A DNA stretch of 64,000 nucleotides, taken from NCBI GenBank assembly GCA_009733575.1, contig ML769635.1, positions 1 through 64,000 on the forward strand, given 5' to 3'. Below the pieces are notes generated by a model, which was not told the DNA's origin, did not search any database, and saw nothing but the letters and a program-made list of their open reading frames with translations. Of the stretch, positions 23,601-34,658 are shown piece after piece. The DNA is from Gymnopus androsaceus JB14 (lineage: Eukaryota; Basidiomycota; Agaricomycetes; Agaricales; Omphalotaceae). How positions within the stretch are numbered: the first letter of the stretch is position 1; the number at the start of each line of letters is the position of its first letter. The position numbers and the translations under genes are program-made.

Positions 23601-25235
23601 TTCACGTGGGTGCTCAGCCAAAACTAGTGACTCCCAACACCTGGTTTGATTGTACTCACATGGAATCTCCCCTTTCAACTTTACAATCTATACTCCAGGA
23701 ATGCTCTGTTGGTGTTGTGGGAGCTCTGAACATAGCTGTTCATGATATGGAACATGTTCAAGCTCTGCTCGAAACCGTTTACTCTTCGGATGCTACTGCC
23801 GAGACCGTTTTCACTCTGCGTCAGCAACATTTAAAAGGCTTGTCGCACGTGGAATTTACACCTGCTGCATTGGTAAATATGGCAAAGGGAGTAGGATGGA
23901 ATGTGGCTCTGGATACTTCCTTCCAAGGTATTAGCGGCAATTACTTGCGGGCAATATTTACTCGTGGCATCGATGATTTTGTAGGCAATTTCCCAACTCC
24001 CAAGTTCTCTGGACCTTCGCACAACACTTTCCAAGCTAGCGATGAGGATGTGTCAGTAGTTTTGAAGGCCATTCAAGAGCAGCTACTCAAGTCTCTGCCC
24101 TTGTACATGATCCCTACTCGCATTATCAGAGTAGAGAGCCTTCCACTCAACCGCAGCGGAAAGTTAGACCGAAAAATCCTCTCATCGACTGAGTATATGG
24201 AGAGTCACAATATAGTGGAATCTCACAAAGAGGAACCTGCGTAAGTATTCTTGTATATCTGTTGGTCATCTTCACTAACATTGCAACCTTTGTGTAGGAC
24301 GGAGATGGAGTGTCAGGTTCTATCTATCTTTGCCCGTGCTCTTAACTGTCAGCCTGATGTGATTGACATCCGAAAGAGCTTTTTCAATCTCGGCGGACAT
24401 TCTCTGATGGCGACTTTGGTCATTGCTACGATTCGTCGTGAAATGGGTGTCGACTTATCCATCATTGACTTCTTCCATAACCCTACAGTGAAAGAGATTG
24501 CAGCTCTGATCTCCAGCAACTCATATCAGCCAGCTTCTTTCAAAAGCAAGGCAGAGTTGGTGGGTGCAAATGCCACCATTGTCATCAATGATAAACTTCC
24601 TGGACCAATACTCTTCATGTTCCCGGAGGCAACCGGTTTTGCATCTATCTACTCTTCTGCTTTCGAGAATATTGGCCATAAGATTGTTGCGTTTGGAGAT
24701 GAGCACTGGGGTGAATCTCCTGACATAGATGAATCTGTATCTTCTGTTGTCTCAACTCTCATTCCTTCCATCCGTGAACACCAACCTCATGGCCCATACT
24801 TCTTGTCAGGATGGAGTTTGGGTGGATTCATGGCCCTAGAGGCAGCCATCCAGCTTCAGAATGCAGGAGAAGCTGTTGGTCTCTTAATGATGATCGACTC
24901 ACACTTTGGTACCAAACTGCTCAGCGAACCCCAGAGTCTATCGCACTCGGAGCTCAAGCCCCTCCTTAGCATCGTTGATGATGAGTCAAGCTGGCTCAAT
25001 CAGTTTATGCGTGCAAATCAAATGATGACCAAATATGGTTTCTCTAAAGAGGCTTATACTGGCCGTGTTGTGCTGTTGAAAGCAGAGAGAGTTAGCTGAT
25101 ACTGACGAGGTGAGCTCTCCTGTTGATGCCTGAATGGCTGGGGTGGCTATTTCCATGATATGGAAGTGGTGAGCATTGATTCAACTCATCGGGGAATGTT
25201 TGATAGTGTGCATGGACCAGAGATTGGAAGATAAT
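16943..25235 (+). CDS. Two-module nonribosomal peptide synthetase, frame-broken
   Basis: Would activate two amino acids, N-methylate the second, couple them and release the product. Ten exons: 16943-17441, 17491-17993, 18053-18569, 18622-19513, 19576-20140, 20195-20988, 21046-21551, 21602-22118, 22167-24240, 24298-25099 and a displaced tail; about 2550 residues to the stop at 25099. Domain order: partial C (no HHxxxDG), A1 (MFTSGSTGVPKG, GFDPAGQQIF, YCTGDLGYW, GQRLEIEE, NGKLNRK), T1 (FDIGGHSLIAAR), C2 (HHIATDG), A2 with an N-methyltransferase inserted before A10 (VLEIGVGTGK), T2 (FNLGGHSLMA), TE (GWSLGG). Two defects: one extra base near 20549 gives TAA in C2, and the TE tail with its His (DSTHRGMFDS, about 25177-25206) is separated by paired shifts near 25095 and 25130. 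The ATG at 16943 follows a TATA box, so the truncated start looks genuine. Either a decaying gene or assembly errors. Confidence 0.85.
22850..24060 (+). other. NRPS: N-methyltransferase domain inserted in A2
   Basis: Lies between the A8 region (GQRLEVEEIE) and A10 (PLNRSGKLDRK). It carries the SAM-binding glycine motif VLEIGVGTGK and downstream methyltransferase blocks (NSVVQYFPSSSYL, GDVRSY). This placement is the classical arrangement for N-methylation of the amino acid held by the adjacent T domain. The first A domain lacks the insertion, so only one residue would be methylated. Confidence 0.85.
24600..25235 (+). other. NRPS: terminal thioesterase, C-terminal end displaced
   Basis: An alpha/beta-hydrolase with the nucleophile elbow GWSLGG (about 24814-24831) and an MIDSHFG Asp candidate (about 24893). 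The frame stops at 25099. Beyond it, ADTDEVSSPVDA is read one frame over (about 25098-25133), then NGWGGYFHDMEVVSIDSTHR returns to the original frame (about 25133-25192). The putative catalytic His sits in STHRG, ending at a stop near 25235. Two single-base indels explain this exactly. Confidence 0.7.
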
Positions 25236-26693
25236 TTAGTCAAGTGCTACAGAAACTATCTCCAAAGTAGTAGATTCAATAGCACAGATACTTAATTGTG
25301 TATTACAGATAAGAATCGATAACTGAGCTCATGGCATACAATAATTCGATACAGGGCTAAGAATTCTAAGAATGATGACGACCTGATCCCCGACTCACCC
25401 CCCTCACTTCTCAGTTGAAAAATTCGAACTTGAAACCATGAATACTCGAACCAGTAAGAATCGTTAATGCCCCAAATCAAATGGTTAGGATTGAGTAATT
25501 AATGTCTCTCACAATAGCCAGCGAAGACCTAAAGCCTAGTTTGCTGTTTAGGCGTACTCACGAGCTAGGAGGTAACAGTGGGCCGGACAAAGCGAAGGAT
25601 AATATCCGTGTACACCCTTGATGAAGAAACAACCACCATTATGGAGCCCCATTTGGAGAATGACATTAGTATAAAGCGTCTAGTAATTTAAGACGCCTAG
25701 CTAGCTTCCAGTTTTCTGGCAGTTTTTAATGGAATTGAAAAGCTTCAGCTTGGAGGTTGCATCCTAACTGGACTGTCGCTACCTGTGCGCTATTCTTTAT
25801 TTATAGATCACTGTGATCACTCGGCATGTTTTAGATGAACTCCTAGACTTTGATTTATCCACTTATACGGAGGCCATAAACGTCGGGATGAGTTAACCGC
25901 ATCGATTGTGCTTACTTACAGCGCTGCATCATTCTCCTACTTTACCTTCTTCGATGACATCCCTTTACACTGAAACCATTACTAGATCAGACAAACTCAC
26001 CTATGCTGCTCAGATGGCTTGCAGCAATTTGCCGCTTCCTCAGCTGCGACACAGTTACCTAGCTGATCCACTTCGTTCTCTGGCGTTAACATTTCCATTC
26101 ACACCGTGACCCCTAACGGAATGAAGTACCGTCAGCGACAGTCCGTTATGATATCCTCTGCTCGGTGGTTACTCAGGGATTTAGCAATGCGGAGGTTGAA
26201 GTAGCCTACCCACTAGCTAGTTCCTGATGAAGAGTTCTAAGGCTTCGGTGATTCTTCCTTCCTTCCTAGTTCCATGTAACAGTATTCACGGCCAATTCAT
26301 GATCAACTGACAGTTTGCACTATAATTATGCTGCCAGAAACGCCAATGCGTCGTCGATGGAGGGAGTACCGGGAGAGCTATAAGCTCAGCGTAGTAGAAG
26401 CGATAGGTGCTCACCCAGAAGGTTCTTGAAAAATGCACTAGGGAACTCACAGTGAACGAAGCTGTATCAGGCTTCAAGTTGAAGTTTCGAAAGATCATAT
26501 AATGTAGTAGCGAACCAATTGCAGTTCTGGTAGCGAAGCTTTATCCAAACTATGTTCAAGGCCAGTGGTAATAAACCACGTCGACGCAGTAAGTCGTATA
26601 TCTTTATTCTCTGCAGTTGTGGATGATGAGCTCGAGAGGAAGAACAAGAGCGTGTGAACGATCAGATTTACGCTTTTGACTTGGCGCTCACGC
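25236..26693. other. Intergenic, no gene seen
   Basis: Open frames are short and overlap on both strands without recognisable motifs. A short element GCCTAG...CTAGGC-like (near 25545 and 25695) and several small inverted words are present, but I see no coding structure. The region probably holds the NRPS terminator and the promoter of the next gene. Confidence 0.5.
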
Positions 26694-27985
26694 ATGTTCA
26701 TGACATGTTCAATTCTTTCCTTCAACAACCACTTGGGCTTCATGGATTCTTCGGCTGTGAATATTAATGTTACTGTCGACGACTTTGACAGCGTGCTCTC
26801 ATACGCAGACCAATCAGTCTGGACGACTCCAGACCCTTCAAGCTCAGATTACAACCCCGAAAACAGCGAATGGCTTTTGGGCACGTTTCACAAGACCGAC
26901 ACGGTGAATGCGACTATAAGCTTCAATTTTACTGGTCAGTTTCATCAAAACTCATCCATTTTTCATACTAAACTAATCCCAGGTCCTGCGCTGTATATCT
27001 TCGGCTTTTCTGGTCCAGAATATGGATCATACCAAGTCCAGCTCGACTCTTCTTCGACTATAGCAAGTGCTTATTCCTCGAGTAACGGTTCCACTCCTTT
27101 CCTCCTCTATGGAGCGAATAATCTGACCTACGGACCACATGAATTGACACTGAAAAACCTCGGAGCCGTCTCGAATATGGGAGATGAGGGTGGCAATTCC
27201 TTCCTGTTTGACTTCTTGAGGTTCACTGTCCAACTTGCGCCTTCTCGGTATGTTTCATTTCGTTCTCCTAACGCGAATAAGCTCATTGAATCATCATAGA
27301 GCCTCAGTGTCGAATCTAACTGTTCAAGAGAACGATTCGTCCTTGACCTATACCGGAACATGGGGCAGCAATATCTCTGGCAACTTTAGCGGTGGTGGTT
27401 CATCGTATACGAATGGCGACGGAGCTTCAGTCTCATTCCCTTTCAACGGTGTGTATCAACGTCCATATCCCAATGCATCCCTTTAACACTGCATCTCAGG
27501 ATCCGCGATATACGTCTTTGGAGATAAGAAAAACGATCATGGTCTCTACAGTGTCGTTCTAGACAACAGCACCGAACAAATTTTCGATGGAATTTCAGGA
27601 TGCGGGGGAGCATTTGGTCAAACTTGCGAGCAGCAACAGCCGACCATGGCCTACTTCGCTTCAAACCTTGCCGAAGGAGAACATTCCCTGAAAATCACCA
27701 ACTTGGCGGGAGTCAATGAGTCGTATTTCGGTACGTGTTTACGCGATTCGATGTTACCAGAGCTGATGCTTGGATATTATAGATTTGGATAGCATCGTGT
27801 TGACTATTCCGTCGAGCTATGCTCCCCGAACACTCACAAACGAATCTAGCAGCGGATCTTCGGGAAATTCAACTTCTAGTTCTGGACCGGACTCATCTTC
27901 GTCGAACGGCGCGCTGATGTCTCAGATTTCGTGCATCAATGCGCTACTTCTCGTCTTTGGCATAATGTGGCTACTCAAACGGTAG
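26694..27985 (+). CDS. Secreted/GPI-anchored-type two-repeat glycoprotein
   Basis: Probably a cell-surface protein. Five exons (26694-26934, 26983-27247, 27300-27448, 27500-27730, 27783-27985) join in frame to 362 residues. Two similar beta-rich modules are seen: the first has NATISFNFTG, then ALYIFGFSGPEYGSYQVQLD; the second has ASVSFPFNGSAIYVFG, then KNDHGLYSVVLD. Such paired beta-sandwich modules are common in Agaricomycete membrane-anchored proteins and resemble galactose-binding folds (inference). Many NxS/T sites (NATIS, NFTG, NGST, NLTY, NISG, NFSG) fit heavy N-glycosylation. The C-terminus is Ser/Gly-rich followed by INALLLVFGIMWLLKR, a GPI-signal or single membrane helix. No convincing signal peptide follows the chosen ATG (MFMTCSILSF...), so a further 5' exon may be missing. 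Confidence 0.75.
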
Positions 27986-28540
27986 TAGAGACCCCTTGTA
28001 TGGACGCTTTTACAGTATGTACAAATAATGAACTTCGATACAGTATCCTTCGCTAATTGCACTTATAATTCAGAATCGTTCCTCCTTTGAGTCTCAGACT
28101 ACCTGAGTCTCGACGTCATATCTGTTTCTGGAACTCGCTTGAACGACCGCTTCTACATATAAGTACGACAATCCGTGAAGACGGCTTGCTAACGCTGACT
28201 TGTTTAGTGCTTAGGCTTTCTTAGAACGGAAACCTGTTGGCTCCTTTCGTGCATCTCGTCTCAGATTACCCCGAAATATAACGTTTCCCCTTATCAAACT
28301 ACGCGAACCGTGACGCCAGCGCTACGTTTCCGGAGAACCAACTCCCGAGTTCAGTTCAGGCGTGCTCTGTGGCACTCTTCAAGTGGGGTGTACGAGTACC
28401 AAAGTGTTCGTCACCTCTCGGACTGGGAATCAAACATGGCGTTCAGTCTGTGCATCTTGCAGAGCAGTCTACGGGGAATTTGGTGAAGATGGCTTTTAAA
28501 AGGCAGCACTTTTTGAATCGTTTGGCCATTCCCTCTTTCC
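27986..28540. other. Intergenic, no gene seen
   Basis: Sequence between the glycoprotein gene and the decayed membrane-protein gene. Open frames are short and unrecognised; it may include the lost 5' end of the next gene. Confidence 0.4.
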
Positions 28541-28544
28541 TTCA

Positions 28545-30670
28545 ATGTTTCCCGAAGCTTCTGTATTCGCCTCAGTACTCCTTGCCTCTCGTTCCTTTGG
28601 ATACAAGCAACCCATCGAATATCTCGAGGCATTGGAAGTCCTCGGTGCGACGTAAGTTGCTTCTTACTACTTCATGCACTTTTACTAATACGTGCTCTCT
28701 AGGTATGCTAACCCAGCATCGATCATCGATGGGCTATTTCCTTCACCGCTGTCCCCCGATGTTATTGGTCGTGTTGACGTGACTACCACCTTCGTCAGTC
28801 AAGAGCTCAACAACGTTCGAGTACCTCTTTGGTCTCCTCCTTGAAGGTTCCGAGGACAACTCCACCCAACTAATTGCAACCCCTTCCACTGTTACTGTCC
28901 AATCTGCGGTCGTCGAACCACCGGTTACCGCCGTCAGCTACATCGCTGAAATGGTCTTCCCTACCGTCAACATGACCGCCCTCTCCAGATCAACATGTTC
29001 CTCGCCTACGACGACGACATGAAGATTGCCTCCTCCGACGCTATCCTTCGTCGCCTGGCCGAGTTCTCAGCATACACTTGGCACCTCAGATTGCAAAGGA
29101 ACTCAATATGACTACGACAAACATTACCGAGATTATCCAGCTTAAAACTGCGACGAACGTTTGCGCGGTTTCGACGCAATACTGCACAAGCGATAATCAG
29201 CAGTACGAGTACGAGTCGCACGAAGCTCGCATGTCGTTCATGACTGAGCTTCTGTTTGGCGAGACCTGGCAAGGAGGTATGAATACCGGTTGGTCTCGGT
29301 ACATCCACAAAAGTAGGTGTTTATGTTTCGAGTCATTATTTTGGTGTTAAAGATATGGTGAAGTATCGCCCTGAGGTTCACTGCCCTCATGTTGGTCCTA
29401 ATGGAGGCGATATGTGCATCGCTCGATTACATCGAGGTCACAATCCGTTCAACCAGACCCTTCTTGCATACAGCTCCTCCTACAATGCTGCCGACATGAA
29501 GGACATACCTACCTCTAGCGTTATGGAGCTAGTGAAGGTTCAAACCGAAGTCGTTTTAATGACCACCATCGCCTTCGTAAGCTCCTCTATGATACTCAAA
29601 ATGGTCAATGTTCAATATCTCTTCAGTTTTCTGTTCCCGCCGTTTTTACATGCTCTTCCTTTACATGTTGTCCAAAGCCACCGAACTCTTCTTACCCGCG
29701 TTTCTCTCCAATACCGGGAGATGTCCTTCGAGAATCAAAGGAATACTGTCACCTACGTCCTCGACACCTTTATAACCGGCGTCGTCCTCGTTCTCCAACT
29801 TTTCTCCGTACCTATTCTCGCCAACAAGTACACATTTGACTACGTGAACATGCTCAAGGCTGCGGCCCTATTAATATCCGGACTGTACATCTTCGAGCTC
29901 ACCTACAGACCATGCATGAGATGCCATTGCTCATCCATCACTTTTGCACCGTTTTCGCGATTGTCCTTCTCCTTAGTGTCTTTTCCTACATCGGACACCC
30001 TGCGCTCATACGCTTCTGGTGAGATTTGGTTGTTCCAAGCTACGACGGAGCAAACTGTCTTCATAGGGCTGTTCACGTGTATGTTTACTTTCTAACTTTG
30101 TTTTCATTCCACACAACTGATGCGCTTTCTCGTTCTAGATTGCCTACGTGTTCCTCTTCGATGGACATGCGACATGCTTCGCTTCGGGGCAGTCCAGTCG
30201 TTCATCTTCAAGACAGCGTTTGCCGCCTATCTTCTCGTTTTCTGGGCGCAGCAATTCCATGCAAAACCTGGTGAAATTGCTCTCCGTCATGCTTGTCACC
30301 ATCATCGTCCTTTTGATGTGTACGCGAATGTCAGTCTTTCCTTCTGTCATTTCTCTTCGACCTGGTAACTGACGTTTATCCTTTGTGAATAGATATGGTG
30401 CATGGGCAGTATGGTGTCTTGCGGAGAAAGTCAACAAGGCGATGCGACTGACACCAATTCGACTAATTACTACGCGAACAAATTAAAGCACCTCTACTGT
30501 TGTGGAGGATGCGCAGGAGAAGGTCTAATAGATCACTTAGCCCACATTTGTTACCCTTCATTCATCTCCAAAACACAATCTTTTCAACTCACAGACTATA
30601 CATTAGCATACCTGTCGCTTTCGACCTTGCTTTCGTGTTCTTGCTTTACAGTAATATATTTCATTCTTTA
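28545..30670 (+). pseudogene. Multi-pass membrane protein (TLC-like), many frameshifts
   Basis: Conserved-looking blocks occur in order but in changing frames. They are SRSFGYKQPIEYLEALEVLG (from an ATG near 28545), an intron to YANPASIIDGLFPSPLSPDV, then EYLFGLLLEGSEDNSTQLIA, INMFLAYDDDMKIASSDAIL, LNMTTTNITEIIQLKTATNV, KYRPEVHCPHVGPNGGDMC, YREMSFENQRNTVTYVLDTF, TGVVLVLQLFSVPILANKY, LLISGLYIFELTYRPCMR and PLLIHHFCTVFAIVLLLSVF. Later blocks are GEIWLFQATTEQTVFIGLF, AVQSFIFKTAFAAYLLVFWA and KLKHLYCCGGCAGEGLIDHL. The paired His within a hydrophobic helix (LIHHF) and the helix spacing recall TRAM-LAG1-CLN8 domain proteins (inference). At least six frame changes cannot be explained by GT-AG introns, so the gene is probably dead. 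A large soluble Cys-containing segment precedes the helices. Confidence 0.65.
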
Positions 30671-31377
30671 GGGCTTCTTGGTATAATATATGAGCCTCAT
30701 TCCATTTGGACTCGTAACCGTTCTCGGTGCCAAAGTAAAGTAGGAATGATATTAGCGTTTGAAAATTGAATTAACTTGAAGGAAATCTAGTGATATTTAG
30801 AAATGGCTTGATTTTTGAGCACCATTGTTAAGTATGTTGGGACTTGGATGTTGCCTACGAAGAAGTCGGGATAAGCATATGAAAGGTCTGAAAGTCAGCC
30901 AGGAAATTTCAATATTACAAGATCGGGACATCTGCAACAAGCCATGGCCGGATAATCTATGTACTCGAACGACCCTTCTTGGAATACAACTGCTGCCATT
31001 CAGCGAGTCTGAAGAGCGTCTACCGCGGACTCTACGCCGTCCGTTCGCTGGCAGACGTTGAGATTCGTTTATCAAGAAGTTTGCTAATACACAGTTCCAG
31101 TCGGGAGGAACGTCTGAAACCTACAGATTTAACATTCTCGCTGTCGTCAGGACCTGAGATAATAGAAGCGCTATGGAATAGTGGAGCCCTTATGAGTCCT
31201 TTACAGTGCATAAATCAAGTCAAAGATATTCATTTGACCCGGTCAAAAAATTAGACCGATGTCATACTGAAGCCTCGCCGACTCTTGGAAAGAATGCCTC
31301 CAAGGCCCAGAACTTAATTTAGACAATAACCGCTTATGATGAGAGGTAACAGGGAAGGCGCACCTAGAAAAATGCAC
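30671..31377. other. Intergenic, no gene seen
   Basis: Short overlapping frames only; no motif, RNA gene or repeat recognised apart from the TATA box at the right edge. Confidence 0.5.
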
Positions 31378-31384
31378 TATATAA
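31378..31384 (+). promoter_or_regulatory. TATA box of the terpene cyclase gene
   Basis: TATATAA lies 50 bases upstream of the ATG at 31434, a normal distance for a fungal core promoter with a short 5' leader. Confidence 0.5.
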
Positions 31385-31433
31385 GAGGCTCGCTTTTCAT
31401 GAGTTTGAATAATAATCCATTGACCGGTGAGAT

Positions 31434-32534
31434 ATGGCTCCTTTCCCATCCCGACTGGTGGATACTACTCGCGTCGCTTCATACTTCAGTTCCTTTCCTG
31501 TAAAGAACTGCGAGTACGACGCATTGCCGACCATCCAGAAAGCGCTGAACAGCACAATCTATAGCTGTACAGCTCCCGGAACGAAAGCACAAAGGAAGGC
31601 CGAGTATCGTCATACAAATCCAGCGGGCAACCTATTCGGCTTATGCTTCTCGCTGTCTGAAGCGGATCGCCTTGGGTATACCGTCCAGTTTATCGAGTTT
31701 TTGTGTATTGTGGATGGTAAGTCGACCAAGGTACACACATCCACTAGTTGGAACACTTACAGTGTGTTTAGATGTAATGGAAGATCTTCCATTCAAGGAG
31801 GCATGCAGAGAGCATTGTTTCCTCCGGGAAGCACTGTCTGATGGATACTACCAGGACGAATACGAGGCCGAACCCATTGGTAGATCTAGAAAATTTTTGC
31901 GTGACATCCGCACGGAGCTCCTGAACGATAACGACCCGAGTTCCTTGGTATTACTCCAAACTCTGGACATGAGCTTAGAGCACAGGGATAGCCTCGACGT
32001 GGAGTTCCTAACCCTCGAAGACTATATCCCCTATAGAAAAAAGAATTTTGACTATGAGTAAGTCTTCATTGTGCCCTCCCTGAAGCGCAAACACACTAAC
32101 CTTTGCAACTGTATAGATTTGTCTGTCAGCTTGTACGCTGGGCCATGAAAATCCCAATGAAGTTTAGCCCAGAGAAAGAGCTGCTGGTCAGCAAATACGA
32201 GCATAGCATCGGCGTCACTGCCGGCTTGACCAATGACTACTTTTCTTGGGAAATGGAGCGCAACCAACCTACAGATAGGCTCCGAAACGCTGTTGCTGTC
32301 TTGATAAAGGAGCACTCTATTCCTGAGTCGGAAGCCAAGGTTATGCTGAAAGAGCATATTATGAAGGAAGAGAAGAAGGCATTAGAGCTCATGCACGAGT
32401 CCGAAAGCAACAAGGAGGATTTTGAGCAGGTAACACGTTATTTGACTGCGCTGGAACTTTTCGCGGCGGGATATAGCTTTTGGTGCTCGACGTGCCCTAG
32501 GTATCATCGGATACAGAAGGATGATTTTAATTAG
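31434..32534 (+). CDS. Class I terpene cyclase
   Basis: Likely ionises a prenyl diphosphate with Mg2+ and cyclises it to a terpene hydrocarbon or alcohol. Three exons (31434-31716, 31772-32057, 32117-32534) join in frame to 328 residues, the size of a single-domain fungal cyclase. The first intron splits the Asp-rich metal-binding motif, which reads DDVME (inside FLCIVDDVMEDLPF) after splicing. The second metal motif is NDYFSWEME, a perfect NDxxSxxxE triad (about residue 250). The upstream PAGNLFGLCFSLSEADRLGY helix and the C-terminal helices fit the alpha-domain fold. The motifs resemble the cyclase part of fungal fusicoccadiene/ophiobolin-type synthases, but no C-terminal prenyltransferase is fused, so the chain length of the substrate is unknown. 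The gene appears intact. Neighbours include a decayed 3' copy just downstream and an NRPS about 6 kb upstream. Confidence 0.85.
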
Positions 32535-32739
32535 GATCGCTTACATCCCGACTCCCGAGAACTTGCCGAGAACCCTAGATAGAAGTTATTTATTTCTAGT
32601 TAAACTTGTACTTTTTGACTTGGACAGAATCTTTGATAGTTTTTGACAAGTGCTAGAGATATTTTAGGTGTAATATAATAATCGGCATCATCGTGGTGGC
32701 AGGCGTGACGAACGAATATTTTCCCTAGGACTCGAAAAT

Positions 32740-33035
32740 CAACCTACCAATGGACTCCGAAACCGTTCTGCAACTCCTGTTTTTCTCGATAAGGAATCAC
32801 TCTATTCCAAACCAAACGCAAACAGATCCAGATAGATGTCCTTCTGAACGAGGCGAAGTCCGGGAGATAGAGCTAACGCACGAGATGGATCACAGTTCAC
32901 AGTACAGAAGTTAAAGATTTATGCGATTGCTGGAACTTTCCGCGGCAAGTTCCGCAGCTGAGAGTGATGCATACCGCAGGATACAGAATGAGGAACTCTA
33001 TGGCTTCCTCGCTCTTGCCAGAGTATATGAGTGTA
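32740..33035 (+). pseudogene. Decayed 3' fragment of the terpene cyclase
   Basis: Repeats, in degraded form, the end of the preceding gene: LFFSIRNHSIPNQTQ corresponds to AVLIKEHSIPESEAK, EIELTHEMD to KALELMHESES, and LLELSAASSAAESDAYRRIQ to ALELFAAGYSF... YHRIQ. The DNA also aligns, for example CACTCTATTCC at about 32805 and 32312. Stops and deletions make it non-coding. It is a tandem partial duplication now in decay. Confidence 0.7.
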
Positions 33036-33277
33036 TGTAAATGTGATTTGGCGGAGCAGTGTAAACCTTGCGCTGAACAGGAAGTGTCTGCATATGTCGA
33101 AGGCGATGTAGTTTGAAGACTTTCAGTGTACATAGAGTGGAAATGTCTAGCTAAATGTCCTTGGAGAGCCGTTAATTGCATACTAGTACTAGACAGCGCA
33201 GCTGACTCCAAACTGACTCGGATTCAACACTTATAAGGTGTCATCCAAAACTTAAAAAAGTCACTGTCCTTGCTGTG

Positions 33278-34367
33278 ATTATTGCTGTTTTCAAAAAGGC
33301 TTGCGCGCGTCAATTTTTACGTGGGAATGATATATGTTCGATTTTTGCGTATTCAGCAACGTTCCGACTGTTTTCGTTCATAGCTTGCTCAATTCTTCTT
33401 CAATTGCAAAAAGCTCTTTTTTTTCTGAGTCTACACCTTATTCTACAGATACAAAGCTATGAAAGTAGAAGAATATTGTGTGCTGTTCGTACATGAGATC
33501 AATCACAGCTCCCATCCGGTTTTAGCCAAGTTTTAGCTCATCCGTCATCTCCACCACTGAAAAGAAGAATATCGCGGCCTTGGGATTGTATATAGGATTT
33601 CAGAAAGGCATTAGAATGGCTGTAACTGGGAAATTAGCTGTGCTGAGGCTGGGATTTCGAACCTCAAAGTAGTTGAATTTGGGTCAAATGAGCAGGATCG
33701 GATAGTGGTATGTTCTGCAGGTCTTTATGCCCTGGACTGAAACCTACACTTGATTCGGTTTTCAGTCGACCCGGCTCCCTAGGTCCAAATCCAATAGTTC
33801 CAGTGACAACTTTTGTCGCGATTATTGACTTCTGCCCAGACCCAGCCAATCATAATGATCGGACCCAGCTCCCCTTAGATCCATCCAAACACAACTTCAA
33901 TGACCTAGTACTGATTCGCAGTGTTTTCGACATGTACAAGAAAGTCTCGCTCAAAGAGGACTGCCCGGATATTGGTTGGAAACTTCAAGTGTTGACAAAA
34001 CCATTTCTTCTGGATCATTTCAGCACAATTTTTTGTGGTGCACCTGAAGAATATGTAGTAGATTCACAAAGTACAAAGATTCTCATTCCTGGTGCTGAGT
34101 TGAGAGAGCTTCAGCCGAAAACAGTTGCGACACTGTCAAATGCAAGAACTACATACTGTAATCACCAGGGAGCCCAGATTTCTTACATCGTGTCTGCAGA
34201 ATATGTCATAGATCCAGAAAATATAAAACTTTTCATGTTTCGATTGAGAACTGCATGAGTTACAACCGAAAACAGTTCGGGTGTCGTCGAACGCGCAAAA
34301 AATCAAACACATATCATTCCCACGTGAAAATTTGACGCGCGCAAGCCTTTTTGAAAACAGCAATAAA
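33278..34367. mobile_element. Element with ~115-bp diverged inverted ends
   Basis: Sequence from 33278 (ATTGCTGTTTTCAAAAAGGC, then TTGCGCGCGTCAA and CGTGGGAATGATAT) is repeated in inverted orientation ending near 34367. Similarity extends inward to about 33395 and 34245 with substitutions and gaps. Between the arms the right half also contains two direct copies of a GAATATGT... CCGAAAACAGTT segment (about 34050-34115 and 34198-34280). No clear target duplication was found. It resembles a non-autonomous inverted-repeat element or an inverted duplication. Confidence 0.6.
33710..34258 (+). CDS. Hypothetical frame inside the inverted-repeat element
   Basis: An uninterrupted 182-codon frame (starting MFCRSLCPGLKPTLD) with no recognised family. 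Visible blocks are PIVPVTTFVAIIDFCPDP and CPDIGWKLQVLTKPFLLDHF. The C-terminal part is made of the two direct repeats described for this element (EEYVVDSQSTKI and AEYVIDPENIKL), so the frame grew partly by duplication. It may be a chance frame in an element interior or the remnant of a captured exon. Confidence 0.3.
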   Translation: MFCRSLCPGLKPTLDSVFSRPGSLGPNPIVPVTTFVAIIDFCPDPANHNDRTQLPLDPSKHNFNDLVLIRSVFDMYKKVSLKEDCPDIGWKLQVLTKPFLLDHFSTIFCGAPEEYVVDSQSTKILIPGAELRELQPKTVATLSNARTTYCNHQGAQISYIVSAEYVIDPENIKLFMFRLRTA

Positions 34368-34658
34368 TGTGGCAACTGTACCACTGAAGAAATCGGCCCA
34401 CCAGCTCGTTCACAAAAATGTAATAATTTGTTTCTGGATTGAATATCAAATACAGGACGGCGATTCAAAAACGGGGAACGAGAGAAAAGAGCAAGTAAAG
34501 CGGCCTGCCAGCGGTCGAGAAGCAGAACGCAAGGATTTATTTAGTTGGGCAAAATTGAAAAAGGAAATGAGTAAAAGTCCAGAACACAGTAAAAGTACAA
34601 GAAGACCGGAATAAGAAGTACAAGATTGAAATGGAAATACCACCGAGGAATCAGAGCT

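Noticed and set aside
26286..26743. Minus-strand frames upstream of the glycoprotein gene
   Set aside because: No motifs, no splice logic, and overlap with the start of a well-supported plus-strand gene.
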